NCBI GenBank assembly: GCA_951230915.1
Contig: OX579637.1
Coordinates: forward strand, 25,110,001-25,174,000
DNA: 64,000 bases
Source of the DNA: Antitrichia curtipendula
Taxonomy: Eukaryota; Streptophyta; Bryopsida; Hypnales; Leucodontaceae
Direction of reading: 5' to 3'
Position numbers and translations under genes: made by a program. Positions within the stretch are counted from its first letter, which is position 1, and each line of letters opens with the position of its first letter. Shown piece after piece: positions 32,001 to 44,950 of the stretch. The notes beneath the pieces were generated by a model that saw only the letters and a list, made by a program, of their open reading frames with translations, ran no database searches and was not told the origin of the DNA.

Positions 32001-34240
32001 GAATATTTAATTTTTTAAATTGATTTTTTTAATGTTCAAAATGCGAATATCTAATTTAATGATTTTTATAGATATTTTAAACATATGCATTTAAAGATAT
32101 TTTAAACATATTTTAAACATATTTTATTATTCAAATTTGAAGAAGTAGAAGTTTTGTATTTAGAATTTCCATTATTTCAATTCATATGCGTTTGGCATGG
32201 AGGAGCAATGAAGTAGAGTAAAGATTTTGTATGAAAAGATTTGTTGCATAATTGTCTCAATTGTAGGTTATGATAGTTATGAAGAATTCTAGTTTGCAGA
32301 TAGTTATAGAATCTCTTCTCTAAAAGAAATTTGAAGTCCTTCCGTGAATCCTTTATGTAACACAGAGTTTCATTATTTTTTGGAAAAAAATAAAATCTAA
32401 ACATTTCAACCATTATGGGTGGTGTTTTTTCAAGTCCATAACGAAGTCCTTATCAAATTAGGATTAAAAAGAAATTCTATTTCTTCCTACTTAATATTTT
32501 TTCTTGTATATTGTACAATTTTAAATGATCTAGATTTTTTCAAGCATGTAGCCAACTCACTTTGAAGAATGAATCCAAAAAAGCACCAACAGCATGGACA
32601 TTTTTTCATACACATATGACATTGTAATTTGCATGTTCATGATTTTATTACAGGGCCAAAAAAAAATTCACTTCAAAAGATAATATCTTGCAATCTGCAT
32701 GGTGTATAATTTTTGAATTCTTTTTTACATCTTTCCAAAGTAGCGAATTAGAAGATCCTCTGGTAATATGTGTACAAGAATATTTTTATTATATTTGATA
32801 CTTGTACAAGAAATGGAAGTTAGGGAGTTGTTTTGGCCTAAACACTGCAAAAGAAATCTTCAAAGAGCCCTAAATTTTGGAACACCACTAGTTGTAATGC
32901 TTTTGCAATCAACAAATGGGTATAAAGTTTGATTAAATCAATTAAGATGTGACATTTGATTCACAAGATTTTCTTAAGCAAAAAAGAGTTGACAAATATT
33001 GGAAAGTAGGAAATATTTGTTGTTTCACTTTATTAAAGTTTTTACAAGTTCATTGTAGAGAAGAGAATGGTTTTTTGAAGTTAGCATATTGCATATAGAA
33101 CAAAACATAGACTTTTGGACTTTGGCACATACTATGTCTATTCTATTCCAAAATAGCTCAATACTCGTATTGTAATATTTTTTTCTTGCGTCTAGCTAAA
33201 GTATCTTTGTAGGGAAGCACTAGATTAATACCTTGTAAAGTGTCCTCGGAAACAATGCTATTTGGATTTTAGTTCCACCTTCCTAACTCATATATTATCC
33301 TCCTAAAGAGGGAATTATATATAATGAAATAATTATGAATCTAAAGAAAAACAAGTGTGTTTTTTTTTTTCCCAATTATTGTAGACGTGCCTTGTAGGCT
33401 TTGAAACTTGCCCTTTAATTGTCCAATGGTATGTTTGGACTTTACAAGAATAGAAAATAGATGTTTACTAAAACATTGATTTTTCCTTATATTGGATGCA
33501 AGTTGCTGTAAGCAGGGTTGTCTTGTCGGACATGTTCGGGGATATTAGTGACATGTTGGACGTCTCACGTTGTGTGTTGTAAAGGACAAGTGTTGAACAA
33601 ACGGAAATGAGGCATTGCATAGAAATTTAGGGTTTCAATTCTTTTAATCCCGGACTGCCCGAATTTGTCTTACATGGTTGGTTGTCAAGAGTGACGTGGA
33701 AAGAGAGAACCACGTCATCTAAGGCGACTTTGGATTGAGACGCGTGTAGGTCTGAGTTGGGCGACTGTAGGTCCAAAAATCAAGGCGACTTTAGGTATAG
33801 GGGCGATTGTGGGTTTTGGATCCGCCCCTACTTGATGTCGACTCTATCCGAGGTCGCCCTAAACCAGCAGTCGCCCCTCCATGTCAGACCCGCACGTGCC
33901 CGTGAATGTGCCATGAGGCCGCCATATGGCATCTAGGTGGTCCAGGCAGTGAAAGATTTTTTTTGAAAAAGCCAAAGGTCAATTTGACTTTATTGGATGT
34001 TATAGAGGCTCTATTGGATGTCACGTGATGTTGGGGACGTTGCATGTTGCAATGTTTTGGAAGACAATTCTAGTTGTAAGGTAGTTAGACGATTGGAGTT
34101 AATCTCCAAAAGTTAGGAGGTTGGTCCAGCATAGATAGGTAAAAGTATTTTTTTAGGGATTAGGATGAAAATCTTTGAAGATGAGGATGAAAATCCAAGT
34201 TGATAAGGTTACTTTAGAGCTCTTGAGGGGGAAGTGGGGC
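29017..34240. other. Gene-poor AT-rich tract
   Basis: No coding region I can support over 5 kb. The sequence has long T and A runs and a repeated minisatellite-like word (TTTAAACATA) at about 32060-32125. The ORFs here are short and lack motifs. Confidence 0.5.
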
Positions 34241-34719
34241 CTTGGAAACCTATTTAAGGTCCCCATTTTTCTCTCTTGAACACACCCAATTCTTGTTTTG
34301 GGTCCGTGGGTCCAACTTATGTTGGGATTTTTGGCATTTTAGCCAAGAAACCTCTACGGTGTTTTTCGAGCTCTTTTTGAGCTTCATTGTTGTTGGAATT
34401 CAAGCTTTGAAGGTCCTTGGGGGTCCTTCTACCTTGCCTTGTACACACTTTGTGTGTGTTTGTGTATACTCTTGTTGTTATTCGGAAGTCTTTCTATCTT
34501 TGGTGTATCCTTGTGAACTAACTTGTTTGTTGAGAGTCTTTTGTCATTGTACTAACCCTAGAGCAACCCCCCACCGTACCTTGGCGATGCCGCTTTGGGA
34601 GGCCTTTAGTATGTGAAGCATTGCCATTAAGTATTCTTACCTTGTTTGTATGATTGCCTTGGATGTGAGCCCTAACCATAGTTACCTTTTCCATTGTTGT
34701 TGTGAGTGGACCCCACCTC
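34241..34719. other. LTR-like sequence
   Basis: The stretch just upstream has an initiator-like layout: cctatttaaggtccccattt near 34249 could be a TATA-like box and start. The 124-codon ORF at 34242 looks like noncoding sequence translated. I cannot find matching LTRs, a primer-binding site or a pol region, so a solo or decayed LTR is only a guess. Confidence 0.3.
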
Positions 34720-35060
34720 TCGAGAGACGGTGAAGCTTTGAACTCGTAGCTTATCCCAGTCTTAGAGTGTGTGTCAAAAACAGGCCCTATACGGCGCAGC
34801 TTTGAACCTGGGAACCTCACAAGTCTTAGAGTTGGTGTCAAAGCCAAACTACGGCGAAGCTTTGAACCCCCGTATATTGTAAGCTCCACAGTTTAGTTCC
34901 CAAAACCTTCTTGGGAAATCCCAAAATTTAGCCCCCAAGAGTAGCATTAGGTTGTAGAGAAGTGAAGAAAAGAGCCCGTCACGCATAGTTTTGTTTTAGT
35001 GGTGATTAAAGATTCTAGTCCACCCCCGCTACGGCGAAGCTTCGACCTTGAACCATCCAG
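34720..35060 (+). repeat. Dispersed short repeat, ACGGCGAAGCTTTGAACC
   Basis: About four copies of (C/T)ACGGCGAAGCTTTGAAC, with mismatches, at about 34728, 34793, 34852 and 35030. They are separated by 50-180 bp of differing sequence. No gene. Confidence 0.6.
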
Positions 35061-36107
35061 TTTAAAAATTGTATTAAGTGGGTTCCCATACAGGAATCCG
35101 AAAAAAATAGATTTTCAGAGAAAACGTCAAAACCAACCCAAGGGACCAACCAGTGAAGGCAGCAAGGAGGGTCGCTGGGGGGGTCGCTGAGTGAGTCCAA
35201 ATCGCTGGGGAGGGTCGCTGAGTGAGTCCAGGGAGTCGGGAGTCGGGAGCTGGGTGAGTCCAAGGGAGTCGGGAATCCAGGGAGCTGAGTGAGTCTAGGG
35301 GAGTCGGGCGTCCAAGGGAGTCAAGAGAAAAAAAAATAAACCTTGGACAAAAGAAAATCAGATCCTACAAAAGTCATATGCTAAACGATTTAGAGTTAGA
35401 GTCCGGGTGGGGAGTCGGGTTCGGTTTTTAACAAAAAACCGGACAAAATAGCGGTCGAGAGAAGAAAGGAATAGGAAATGGGGTCTAGTCCTGGCTAAGC
35501 TCCATGTGAAAAAATCATACATACTCAAAACCTGCAAAACCACTCCAAGATGAAAGAAGGAGGAAAGGGAGGAATGGTTATATGGGTAACTTAGATGAGA
35601 GTGACGATAAATAGTGACCTAGGTTTAGCTAAGTAGGTGTTAGGAGGAAAATCTCGAGAATTCGTAGTGACCATTAGAAGGCGGATTAGGATGATACAGA
35701 GACGAGGTAGTGTAAGAGGGTAGAGAGACATTAAAACCTCCTTGGGGTTTGAATCTATAGTTGTAAGACATCCATAAAGTTTAGGTAGAATAGTGCTAGT
35801 GTAGAAAGATAGGAAGGGAAAGAAAAGGAGAGAGAGAAGAGAAGGAAGGAAGAAAGGGAAGAGAAGGTTTAGATTGCACGGGACCGACTTCTCAAAACAT
35901 AAGCGGTGGATTTGGGAAAGATTTCCACAATCTAAGGGCCACCATGGAGTATGGAAATATACGCACGGATGCGGACGAGCGTATTTCCGAAACCGGTAGT
36001 GACGAGGTGAGTTTTTGAATCAATACTTGGTGTTTTCTCCTCATTAGCATTGATTTTCTTAATTAGCCCTTTTCACGTGAATATTAAACCACGATAAGGA
36101 AAGGAAA
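35061..36107. other. Repeat-rich noncoding tract
   Basis: A minisatellite of GGGTCGCTGAGTGAGTCCA / GGGAGTCGGGAG units lies at about 35170-35325. A GA-rich segment (gagagagaagagaaggaagg) lies near 35825-35870. No gene recognised. Confidence 0.55.
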
Positions 36108-36520
36108 GAAAAATTAGAAATAGAGGTTAAAAATTTAGAGTTAAATATTAGGAGTAAAAATTTAGAGTTAAATTTAAGAGTAAAAATTTAGAGTTGAATT
36201 TAGGAGTAAAAATTTGAAATTAAATTTAGGAGTTAAATTTAGAGTTAAATTTAGGAGTAAAAATTTAGAGTTCAAAGTTAGGAGTAAAAATTTAGAGTTA
36301 AATTTAGAAGTAAAAATTTAGAGTTCAAAGTTAGGAGTAAAAATTTAGAGTTAAATTTAGGAGTAAAAATTTAGAGTTCAAAGTTAGGAGTAAAAATTTA
36401 GAGTTAAATTTAGGAGTAAAAATTTGGAGTTAAATTTAGGAGTAAATTTTGGAGTTAAAATTAGGGGTACAACTTAGAGTAAAATTTAGGAGTAAAATTC
36501 TAGAGTTAAATAGTAAGAAT
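36108..36520 (+). repeat. 26-bp minisatellite, about 15 copies
   Basis: The unit is close to GTTAAATTTAGGAGTAAAAA followed by TTTAGA. Variants carry TTCAAAG in place of TTAAATTT. Copies are arranged head to tail and become less regular after 36460. Confidence 0.85.
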
Positions 36521-37233
36521 AAACATTTACTATTACTTGGGAATAAAAAACCGAGAGTAAAAGTCAAACTATAGAATCAAAAGCGGAAGCAAAACTTAGA
36601 GTTAGCATTCGAGAGTCAAAATCTAGAGTTGTATTTAGAAGTTGGGAATTAGAGGAAGAATTAAGCTTAGGATTAACCGCAGGGTTAAAACTTCTGAGAG
36701 AAGTGTCAACCCTCCAAAGATAGTCTTCGACACTCATGGAAGGAACGTAAGGGTTCCCTGCTCACGTAGTTAGAGACGTTAGAAATGACGCCAACTACCC
36801 AGCCAACCCTATACATAGGATAGACAATTAGGGAGTTAGGAATTACCAATCACCTTTGCTCATTACAATCATCTTGTTAGTTACCCATGCATTTCTAGTA
36901 GTATTCGCTGCCATCCACGACACTCAGAAAACGTTAGCACAAAAAAGATCCATTGCTTGGAAGGCACAGTGGACCGCGCTCACGACACCCCCATATATTT
37001 AAAAGGTGGATAAAGGCATAGAACCTGGTCGGTGTTCGCCTGATTACCGAGGGTGGGTAATCTGGCGCCCACAGTTTTGGTGCGTCTCCTGACTCCAAAC
37101 CAAATGTCATGAATTATTCCAATATGGCTATGATTTAGGCAGCGATTGTACTCCACAAAGATATAGACTGGCGCACAATTTACGGAAAAAATGTTGACAA
37201 TATGAAGCGCATTGATGCTGTTATTTATACGAG
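36521..37233. other. Noncoding tract before the 37-kb ORF
   Basis: No gene recognised. The word tggcgcccacagttttgg near 37062 looks vaguely like a primer-binding-site region, but there is no matching LTR. Confidence 0.45.
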
Positions 37234-37896
37234 TTGGATTCAACCGAGAGATTGTATGCAAATGTGGTCCAATCGAGGATAATTTGGATTTCCGCGCCGG
37301 TTGTATTGCCGGATGCTAAGGATGAATGGTTGGACGACAATGATGTAGAAGACAATCCAGCACCCGTAACATTTAAAGTGAGGCATGAGCGTCAAGAAGT
37401 TCAGGAAGACATCAAGTTCAATCAACAAATGCAAGAAGCTATGCGTAGAAGCATGGAGGATCGGTGTCAACAATACGGGCATGACAGGTCCTACCAACAT
37501 GATTGTACTGCATCTGGCTCACAAGATGATCAAAGGGTCTTACACTATGCTAACAACCCTCGAGGTACTTTTGACAACCCAGAAAGAAGTCATGGAACCA
37601 CACATGATTTTGGATCTAGCCAAGGAGGCTCCCAATACTATCCCGGATCTACTACGAGTAGTTCATATGAGCGCCACATAGGCTCTCGTCATGTCAGACC
37701 AAGGCAAGGAAGGTCTCAACACCGTGATATAGTTCCTCCTCCAACTTTTGGAGGTCCTTACTATGAAAATCCCAATCAAAGAGCTACACCAAGCAACTAT
37801 GGATGCACTTAGGGCGGAGAACCATATCTTGGCACTTATGGATCCGATTCCTCACCACCCAAACGCAGAGATGACATCCATTCAGATTCCGAGTAA
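37234..37896 (+). pseudogene. Tail of an unidentified transposon protein with in-frame TAG
   Basis: 192 codons ending in TAG at 37810-37812. The frame then continues open as GGEPYLGTYGSDSSPPKRRD to a TAA at about 37896. The product is hydrophilic: PDAKDEWLDDNDVEDNP near the start, a coiled-coil-like RHERQEVQEDIKFNQQMQEA, then a Gln/Ser/His/Gly/Tyr-rich stretch. The acidic DDEW-like piece plus a polar tail resembles C-termini of plant hAT proteins, but no catalytic domain is present upstream. The start given is not biologically supported. I infer a truncated 3' end of a TE gene. Confidence 0.35.
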
Positions 37897-38478
37897 AGTA
37901 GGTAGAGTTATTTTAGTCTTTGTCTCACAATCGAGTGGGCCTTGGAATCTTTTGCCATTGAATTATGGAGTGTGACAATTATAGTACAAAAATATTGGCA
38001 TCTCGGCAAATAGCATATACGTACTAATATACTTTGATTTAAATATATTGTATTAAAATGTATTTGAAGGTTGGTACTTGGTATCATCATAGCGATATCG
38101 TTCAAGTATTAACTGTATTGTTTTTCAATATAAAAAATATTTGCATACGATGAAATTCTATTATCATTATATGTGTACAACATTGATTATACAATTTTGT
38201 GCTCGACCATACCAAGCTAACATCCATCAACAATAATTGTTGCATTGCACTTCTCACCCAAGGATTCTATGCAAAACATATGATGAATGCATAAATAGAT
38301 GGTAGATATTGGAAAACACACAGACATTTCAAGACTTTATATCAATTATAAAGGTGCACATATATTGGCATACATTGATGGTGCATATATATACTAGAAA
38401 ATCCTTGCACACAATCATTTTGATTTTTGTATTCACTTTTACATTTACCTAATACTTCTATAGTTCTATGTAATCCAC
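37897..38478. other. AT-rich intergenic DNA
   Basis: No gene recognised. Confidence 0.5.
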
Positions 38479-38599
38479 TTACATCATAGACACTAATATG
38501 AGTGGCGGAAGCAACAAGTACCCCCTAGAAATCACACTCTTACCTTCCCTTTGAAAGGAGCTAATAGAAGATAAACCACCAAGCTCTCCGTTCTCTCTT

Positions 38600-38900
38600 A
38601 CATGACACAAGGGAGAAGATAAAAGTGAGGATTGGACGGGCCATCCGACTCTCTTATGCAAGGCGGACGCCTTGCCCGACCGCCACATCAGACGGACCCG
38701 ACGAGGCAATCGGACAATTGTTCGCCTTGTCAGGACCGTCCAATCAGCCAGACGCCACCCGTCCGACTCATCGGACGGCCTCGATGAATCAGACGATCGC
38801 CGTCCTATCTGGGCTGTCCGACTGATCGGACGAGTTCGGTGAAGGCGACGGAATATCGTACGGACCCGTCCGATAAGCGGGCTTTTGGGCAATCCGCATG
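38600..38900. repeat. G+C-rich CCGTCCGACTGATCGGACGG-type array
   Basis: A block of interspersed GTCCGA/TCGGACGG words in both orientations (for example gtccgactcatcggacggcc near 38769 and ctgtccgactgatcggacga near 38813). It contrasts strongly with its AT-rich surroundings. It is related to the arrays at 41520-41935, 44290-44640 and 61800-62060 and may mark the end of a deleted element. The overlapping 137-codon minus-strand ORF is an artefact. Confidence 0.65.
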
Positions 38901-41510
38901 ATCAAACAGCCCCTATGAAGTGCACATTAAAGTGGGACATTTTTCGAGGCCGTCCGACCAGGTAGACGGGTGGATCGTCTGACTCCTAAAATGGCCTCAA
39001 CCAGCGAATAATCACAAAGACGGGAAAGACAAAATTCTCATCGAGATCCAATTTCTTACTTAAAAAACTTGAATCATTAAACATAACTCAAGTGGTTTTT
39101 TAATGCAATGGTCTTCAATCTTATATCCTAAACCATATACCCTAATCCTAAATCTTAAATTGTATACCCTAAAGTCACAAATGTAAGAAATCATAACTAA
39201 TTTAAAATATGAAAACAAATGCAATTTAAGTTCTTCAAGAAATATATGGACCATCTTCAATTAAGGACTTAGCCTGAGGATTCTTGATTGGGTTTAGGTG
39301 TTTCTTGAATTCATAGCACGCACAAATCCACAAATAAAACTTTGAAGTCAATTTTTAATTTTTTATGTGAATATCTTTTGTTAAACAAATTCAACTACAG
39401 ACTTTTTATGTAACTTTATCAACACCATTGTCCCACAATTGTTGAATGAATTTCTACCTCAAAGAATTCACCAATGTGCAATTGTGCATAGAATTTAAAA
39501 ATTAAAATGTTTACTTCTCTAACTTTTTTAAAATGGGATGTTTGGTCATTCAACCCTTTTTGGAATATTCACGTATGTCTTCCACCTTCTGCATTTAGCC
39601 AAAATTTAGGCAATTGAATAAATGTGAAATGTTTAACCTCTAAGGTCCGAAGGCCATTTTTCCATCAAAAACCACTCAAAACTGCCATTTTTAGAGCAAA
39701 GAGCAAAGAGCAGTTTTATTTTAACTTTTTTGCATATATAATAATAGGATCTTCTATTAGACTAGTGTAAGAATGTGTGGTCAAAATTTCAGAAATTTTG
39801 ACCGTGTAGATTGCAAGATATTTGCATTTAAAGTGAAGGAATCTAGTTTTTAGGCACCTTGCTTAAATACATTTTTTGGCTTTGAACCTTTTTAACTAAA
39901 AAAGTCTGCTCTAATGATGGTGAATTTCTAATTTTATATGTAAACAGTTGAGTTGAGAATCTGGAAAAAAAGATATTTAAAAAGAAACACTTAGTTTTCA
40001 CTCATTAAAAAATTGTTAAGTAGAAGTAGATTCAAGATTGAAAGAAAAGTTAAATCATTATTAGCTCTAAGATAGAATTGAAATATACTAATCTCAACAA
40101 TGAGATTGTTCTAGCAAGAAATCTTAACCTCCTGAAACATTTTTTTTTTTAACTGTTAGAATTCAAATCAGAAATGAATCCTCCAAGTTATTTATTCTAA
40201 AAGACGCTCTAATTGCCCGAAAAATAAGATTGACCGTAATTTTTGCATAACAAATCCAAGTGGAATGAATCAAAGCTTGCCATGTAAATAAAAATAAAAT
40301 CTATATGAAACAAATTTTTAGAATTTTTAATTTAAAGTTTTTTTGAGAATTTTTTTCTGCCCGCCGAACTAAAATTTGGAATTTAGGTGCCATAACTTTT
40401 GCTCCCGGGCACCGAGTGAAATAAAAATCACATTTTTGGAAAGCTAATGTGATTCTCTATCTTCACAAAAACACTCAAAAAATCACAAAAAATATTGAGG
40501 CCGTAGGAGCCTGCTTGAAATCCATTTTGTCCCCCGATGGGACAATGGGACTTTAGGGGTTAAACTCAAAAGAACTACACATTCATTTTTTTGAATTTGT
40601 GAAGTAGAAATTGGTGCACTATTATATGAAAATTAATACGCGAATAACTTTTGGAAGAATTGAAGAATTGTTGATCCCAATGGAAAAAAAATTTTAATTG
40701 ACAATTAATATTCTTTGATATCAATTTTGAATTTTGAATTTTGAATTTTAGAAACATAAGACAACTCTATATGTAATTTCTAACTTCATGGTCCACACTC
40801 CGCAATATATAACTCCAAACGATTTTTGACAACATTATTTGACATTAAATGGGGCAATTTCTTATAAGTAGGTAATTAGGTATCAATCTATACTATCATG
40901 ACCAAAATGATTTTTTAATATTACATTAAAATATTATCACACATCCATTTTCAAAATACACTTCTAATTTGGCCAATATTTATATGAATGACATGAACCC
41001 TAAACCCTAAACCCTATACTATAACCTTGCATACAAATATCTTAAAAGATCGTGACTTTGATGCAATAGTATTATATAAGTACATAGCAATTGTTTCTAG
41101 TTTCATGACATTAAGTCGGATTTGGCTTACTTCAACAAATTTAAAATTGAGATGTCTTACAATATATAGTAATATATGATTAAAATCCAAATAAATTTTT
41201 GAATATTTAAATCTATGATCTATCGTAGAAAAATTAGGAAAAAAAATTTTAGAACTATAGGTAGCATTTCATTTTGATCTTTCAAGATGGTCATTTCAAA
41301 ATATCATTGAGATGTTTAATTTCAAGATTGAACTTAAAAATTTGATGTGCTTATTGAAGAATAAATTTTGAAAAAGGCCCAAAAAGAGTTCAATGTCTTT
41401 GAAGGATTCACATTGGATGCTTGTTGTCATGAAGGCACACTCTTTGGAGGTGTCCTGGCAATTTTAGGAATCCTATGCTTCACCAAAATGGGAAGAAAAC
41501 ATGAACTTCA
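38901..41510. other. Gene-poor AT-rich tract
   Basis: No gene recognised. The segment at about 39660-39850 shares words with 52590-52760 (aactgccattt, ataggatctt, aatttcagaaatttt, tagattgcaagata), so it is part of a diverged dispersed repeat. A (CCCTAAA)-like tract is at about 41000-41020. Confidence 0.5.
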
Positions 41511-41519
41511 AAATAAACG

Positions 41520-41935
41520 AACACCTGATCGGACGGTTGGACGAGGTAGTCTGAAGAGTGCTCGGATAGTTTGCGGAGCGGACGGGATGGTCCGACGGAC
41601 GATCGCACGCGAAGGTCCAACGGTCCAAAGGGGGGTCGGACAGTCCGAGGGTGGACGGGATGGTCCGAAAGCTAGACGGTCAGGAATCACAGCATGGTCC
41701 GGAGAGTGCTCGGACAATCCGCGGAGCGGACGGGATGGTCTGACGAAAAGTTAGACGGGAGGGTCCAACGGTCCGAAAGCTGGTTGAATAGTCTGTGGGA
41801 CGGATGGGATGGTCCGACGGGCGGTTGGACAGTCCGAAGGATGGACGAAAGTGACCAACGCGCAGACGGGCAACAAGGCGGACAAGCGGACACTTTGACA
41901 GGTGGACAGACAATCCAAATTCTTTTGAAAGAATA
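41520..41935 (+). repeat. GGACGG-rich array, left flank of hAT element
   Basis: Repeated words CGGACGG, GGACGGGATGGTCCGACGG, GGTCCAACGGTCCGAAAG and CAGTCCGAGGGTGGACGG occupy about 410 bp in an otherwise AT-rich region. A similar G-rich array, in the same strand orientation, lies on the other side of the hAT gene (44290-44640). Such subterminal arrays bind transposase in characterised hAT elements (Ac/Ds, with AAACGG units); equivalence here is inferred. Confidence 0.7.
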
Positions 41936-42089
41936 GGTATTTGAAAAAATAAAATTTTAATGGTATGCACAACATCAAAGAAGGAATTTGTATTACAAAT
42001 GAAAAGTTCAAATAATAAATTTTCATAACATAATGTGTTTAGGGGAAGAAACTAAACACCCAAGTTTACATCTTCTCAATCTTTATGGA

Positions 42090-44047
42090 CTAAGATTGGT
42101 AATCACTGTCTCCTTTCACTTCAGCCCCGCTACTATGACCTGCTCTATTCCATCCGGAATCATCGTCGTTGGATGAATTTTGCATACTATCTGATGAAGA
42201 TTGTACAATCTTCCTCCTTCTTCTTGTACTTGTTTTCATGCGCCTGATTTCATTGGTCTACCTAACTTATGGTCCCTTTTGGCTTTTAGTATAGACTTTC
42301 CAATACCTCCCTTAAGGTCGTGGATTGGTTTCACCTTTCGCTTAATAAGAGGCAGATTTGCATCAAGGAGGGTTCTATCTACATTTTGTTTTTTCAATGG
42401 AGAGATTGCAAAAGGCTCCATTACTCTTTTCCTCTTAGCTTTTTTGTACTCCTCCACCGCGGGTGGACGTGCTTCCGAATCTCCTGAATGTTTGTCTTCT
42501 CTGCGGACAAAGCTTCCACTATAGGGTTTGATGATTTGATCGGATAATGCTTTGCATGGCCAGAAAATTGAAAAAACATAGACTCCAATGTTTGCGCATC
42601 ATTGTTGTCTGATGAAATGGATGGATTTGGATTGGCACCAATGCGCAATTCTTTCAAATTGCTCAAATTTTGTTCTTTAAACCGTGAGTCTCCAAGACCA
42701 TTCAAAGTCGTGCTACCGCTTGTATATAGTGTATGTCGAGAACCACTACGTGATGGTAATTGAGGATCTCGCACGAGTTGCTTCATGTCTTTGGTATTGA
42801 GGTTTGGCATTGGGCACATGGACTCCAATACACATGGATTTTGACTTCCTACTATTCGAGGTGCATGGACATTTTGAATGCCTAAAAGTCCAATACTTTT
42901 ACAGACTTGCCAATGCCCCTGGTAATTCAATACTTTGGTTGACCACATTTGTGTGGGACTTTACCCCACACTCTCTCATGTCTTCATGTTGATCATTTTC
43001 TTCCGCTCCTACCATTGTCATGGATGGACACTCGGGAATTCAAATCACTTCATCCATTTGGGGAGTTTCATCACCTATGAACATTTCCTCATCTTCCTCC
43101 ACTACCTTCGCATGAATATTTTTCCTATTTGCTAGAATGTTTTCACTACGCAACAACCCGGTTCCATCTAAGTATTTAGCTATGGAAGGTCCACCTTCAT
43201 CATATTCACAGTTGTCAATCCATTATTCGTTTGCCCAATCTTTTAGCAACAAATTTAAGGCATGCACTACGCAACCTTGGAAAAAAATGTAGGCTTAGGT
43301 AGTAGATACCAAATTCAATGCTACTGGATTTACAGCCGCATTATCTGTACTCACCTGCACTATATTTGCAGGGCCCACTTTTTCTATGAAACTCTCTAAT
43401 ATAGAGGCCAAATATGGAGCATCTTTATTTTTCCCAGTTGTATCCACCAATTCTAAAAATTGCTCACCCGCGGATGACACAAGCATGGCATTTATCAATG
43501 GCCAATTCGAAACCGAGGTCCACCCATCAATAGACAATGTGGCTCCAAACTTTCTAATACTGATTTTTGTCCGCTTACAGAGATTGACTTCCAAGTCTAT
43601 CTTTGCTTGGTCAAGCAATTTATGACGTAAATCATGGTATGATGGTTGGCTATAAGGTTGGTGAAACTCCGCTTTTTTTGCACTGCTTTTTTGAAGGTTG
43701 GATTTCGGGTTACAGCAAATGGTATGTTTGCCGCATAAAAAAAATTGGCCCACAATGCATTCAAATTGCGTTTAAATAGCCATAAGCCATAAGTGCGTCA
43801 TTGCCATCCACATTGTGAGGAGTATCTCTTTGCGGAATCACTCCATTGCAATGAACAAATAGACCTTGAACTTCAGATGTCATTTGGATACAAAAGCTAA
43901 TTCTTTTGTTACGACTCCTCGATGTGCCTGCATATCCCAAATGGCTAAACATACGGACCGCCTTCTTATCAAAACCAAGTTGCAAGCCTTGCATTGTACT
44001 TTTCCATTTGATAGGATTTTGTACCAAGAAGACCAATCCTTGCTCAT
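42090..44047 (-). pseudogene. hAT transposase (BED + DUF659), internally deleted
   Basis: Starts at the ATG at 44047 with WYKILSNGKVQCKACN and, after a frameshift, FDKKAVRMFSHLGYA: the C-x2-C...H pattern of a BED zinc finger. Next come VQGLFVHCNGVIPQ and the DUF659 core: ATLSIDGWTSVSNWPLINAM, VDTTGKNKDAP, FIEKVGPANIVQVSTDNAAV (43295-43753). GCVVHALNLLLKDWA follows near 43260, then a TAA at 43223-43225. The usual hAT C-terminal half with the dimerisation motif is missing. The sequence jumps to a tail with acidic pieces (VVEEDEEMFIGDETP near 43070) and ends MKTSTRRRRKIVQSS...GDSDYQS at 42090. The core is therefore deleted or derived from a related non-autonomous element. Arrays at 41520 and 44290 flank it. 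Confidence 0.7.
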
Positions 44048-44289
44048 GGTGGTTGTTTTAGGCTCTTTATATTAGAATGAAAAGTTCAGAATGCAATGAT
44101 AATAGTTGGATAAAATTGTTGAAATGTTTATGCACAAAGCCTTGGAAAACAAGGCCCCTTTTTCCACTAAACTATGCATTACTAAGTAAGGGACACAAAA
44201 AATTGCAGCTCCTAGCCCTTGGAAATCTTAACGTTCAATTTCTTAGGAGTGCTTGTAAATGTCAATTTTAGAACTATTGATGACCGTTG

Positions 44290-44640
44290 CATATAGAAAA
44301 AAAAAATCCTTCCACAACGGTTGGGTGGACGGCGGATGACCAACTGGGCCGACAAAATAGCGGACGGGCGTACGGCAAATGGGAAGCTAGTCTGCCGGAA
44401 CAGCAGATGGGCGAACGGCGGACGGGAAGCTGGGCCGTTAGAACAGCGAACGGGCGAACAACGGACTAGATGACAGAATAGCAGACGGGTGGAGCAGTCG
44501 ACGGGCAGCGGACGGGCGGACGAGAAGATGGGCTGACGGAAAACCGAACAAGCGAATGGGATAACGGACAGGCGGTTTTTACAATTTCAGTAAAATGTTT
44601 GAAGTGTGCGGACATGCGGATAGGTGGATTACGCGAATAG
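44290..44640 (+). repeat. GGACGG-rich array, right flank of hAT element
   Basis: Words gcggacgggcg, gacggcggatg, gcgaacggcggacgggaagctggg and ggcggacgagaagatggg repeat over about 350 bp. Matches the style of 41520-41935. No clear TIR pair or target duplication was found around the two arrays. Confidence 0.65.
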
Positions 44641-44950
44641 AAATGTATGTACAAATGATAAGGAGTGACTCCTAGGCACGGGGTTATAGAAAATAACATA
44701 ACAATAACATAAAATGATCTTCTACAATAGGTACGCAAAAGAAATATATTTGACAAATAAATAAGTCCAAGTATATTTGTACCATGATGAAAAAACAAAT
44801 CCAAATATATTTGTATTGCATAAATATTTATACATTAATTAAAAGCAACTCATGACATACTATGAGTGTTGTGTATTACTAATATTGAATCCTCATGAGA
44901 TCCAAATAAGTACAAAACAATTTTCATTGCTTCACCCTCTAATACAAACA
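44641..44950. other. AT-rich spacer
   Basis: No gene or repeat recognised. Confidence 0.5.

Noticed and set aside
34242..34616. 124-codon ORF as a membrane protein gene
   Set aside because: Cys/Phe/Leu-rich translation of a T-rich tract with no conserved motif; more like transcribed LTR or spacer.
37050..37090. LTR-retrotransposon primer binding site (tggcgcccac)
   Set aside because: No matching LTRs, no gag or pol frame and no polypurine tract nearby.
38479..38892. 137-codon minus-strand ORF
   Set aside because: Arg/Ser-rich product comes from translation of the CCGTCC array.
41368..41936. ORFs of 128 and 80 codons
   Set aside because: They lie in the GGACGG array and have array-driven composition on both strands.
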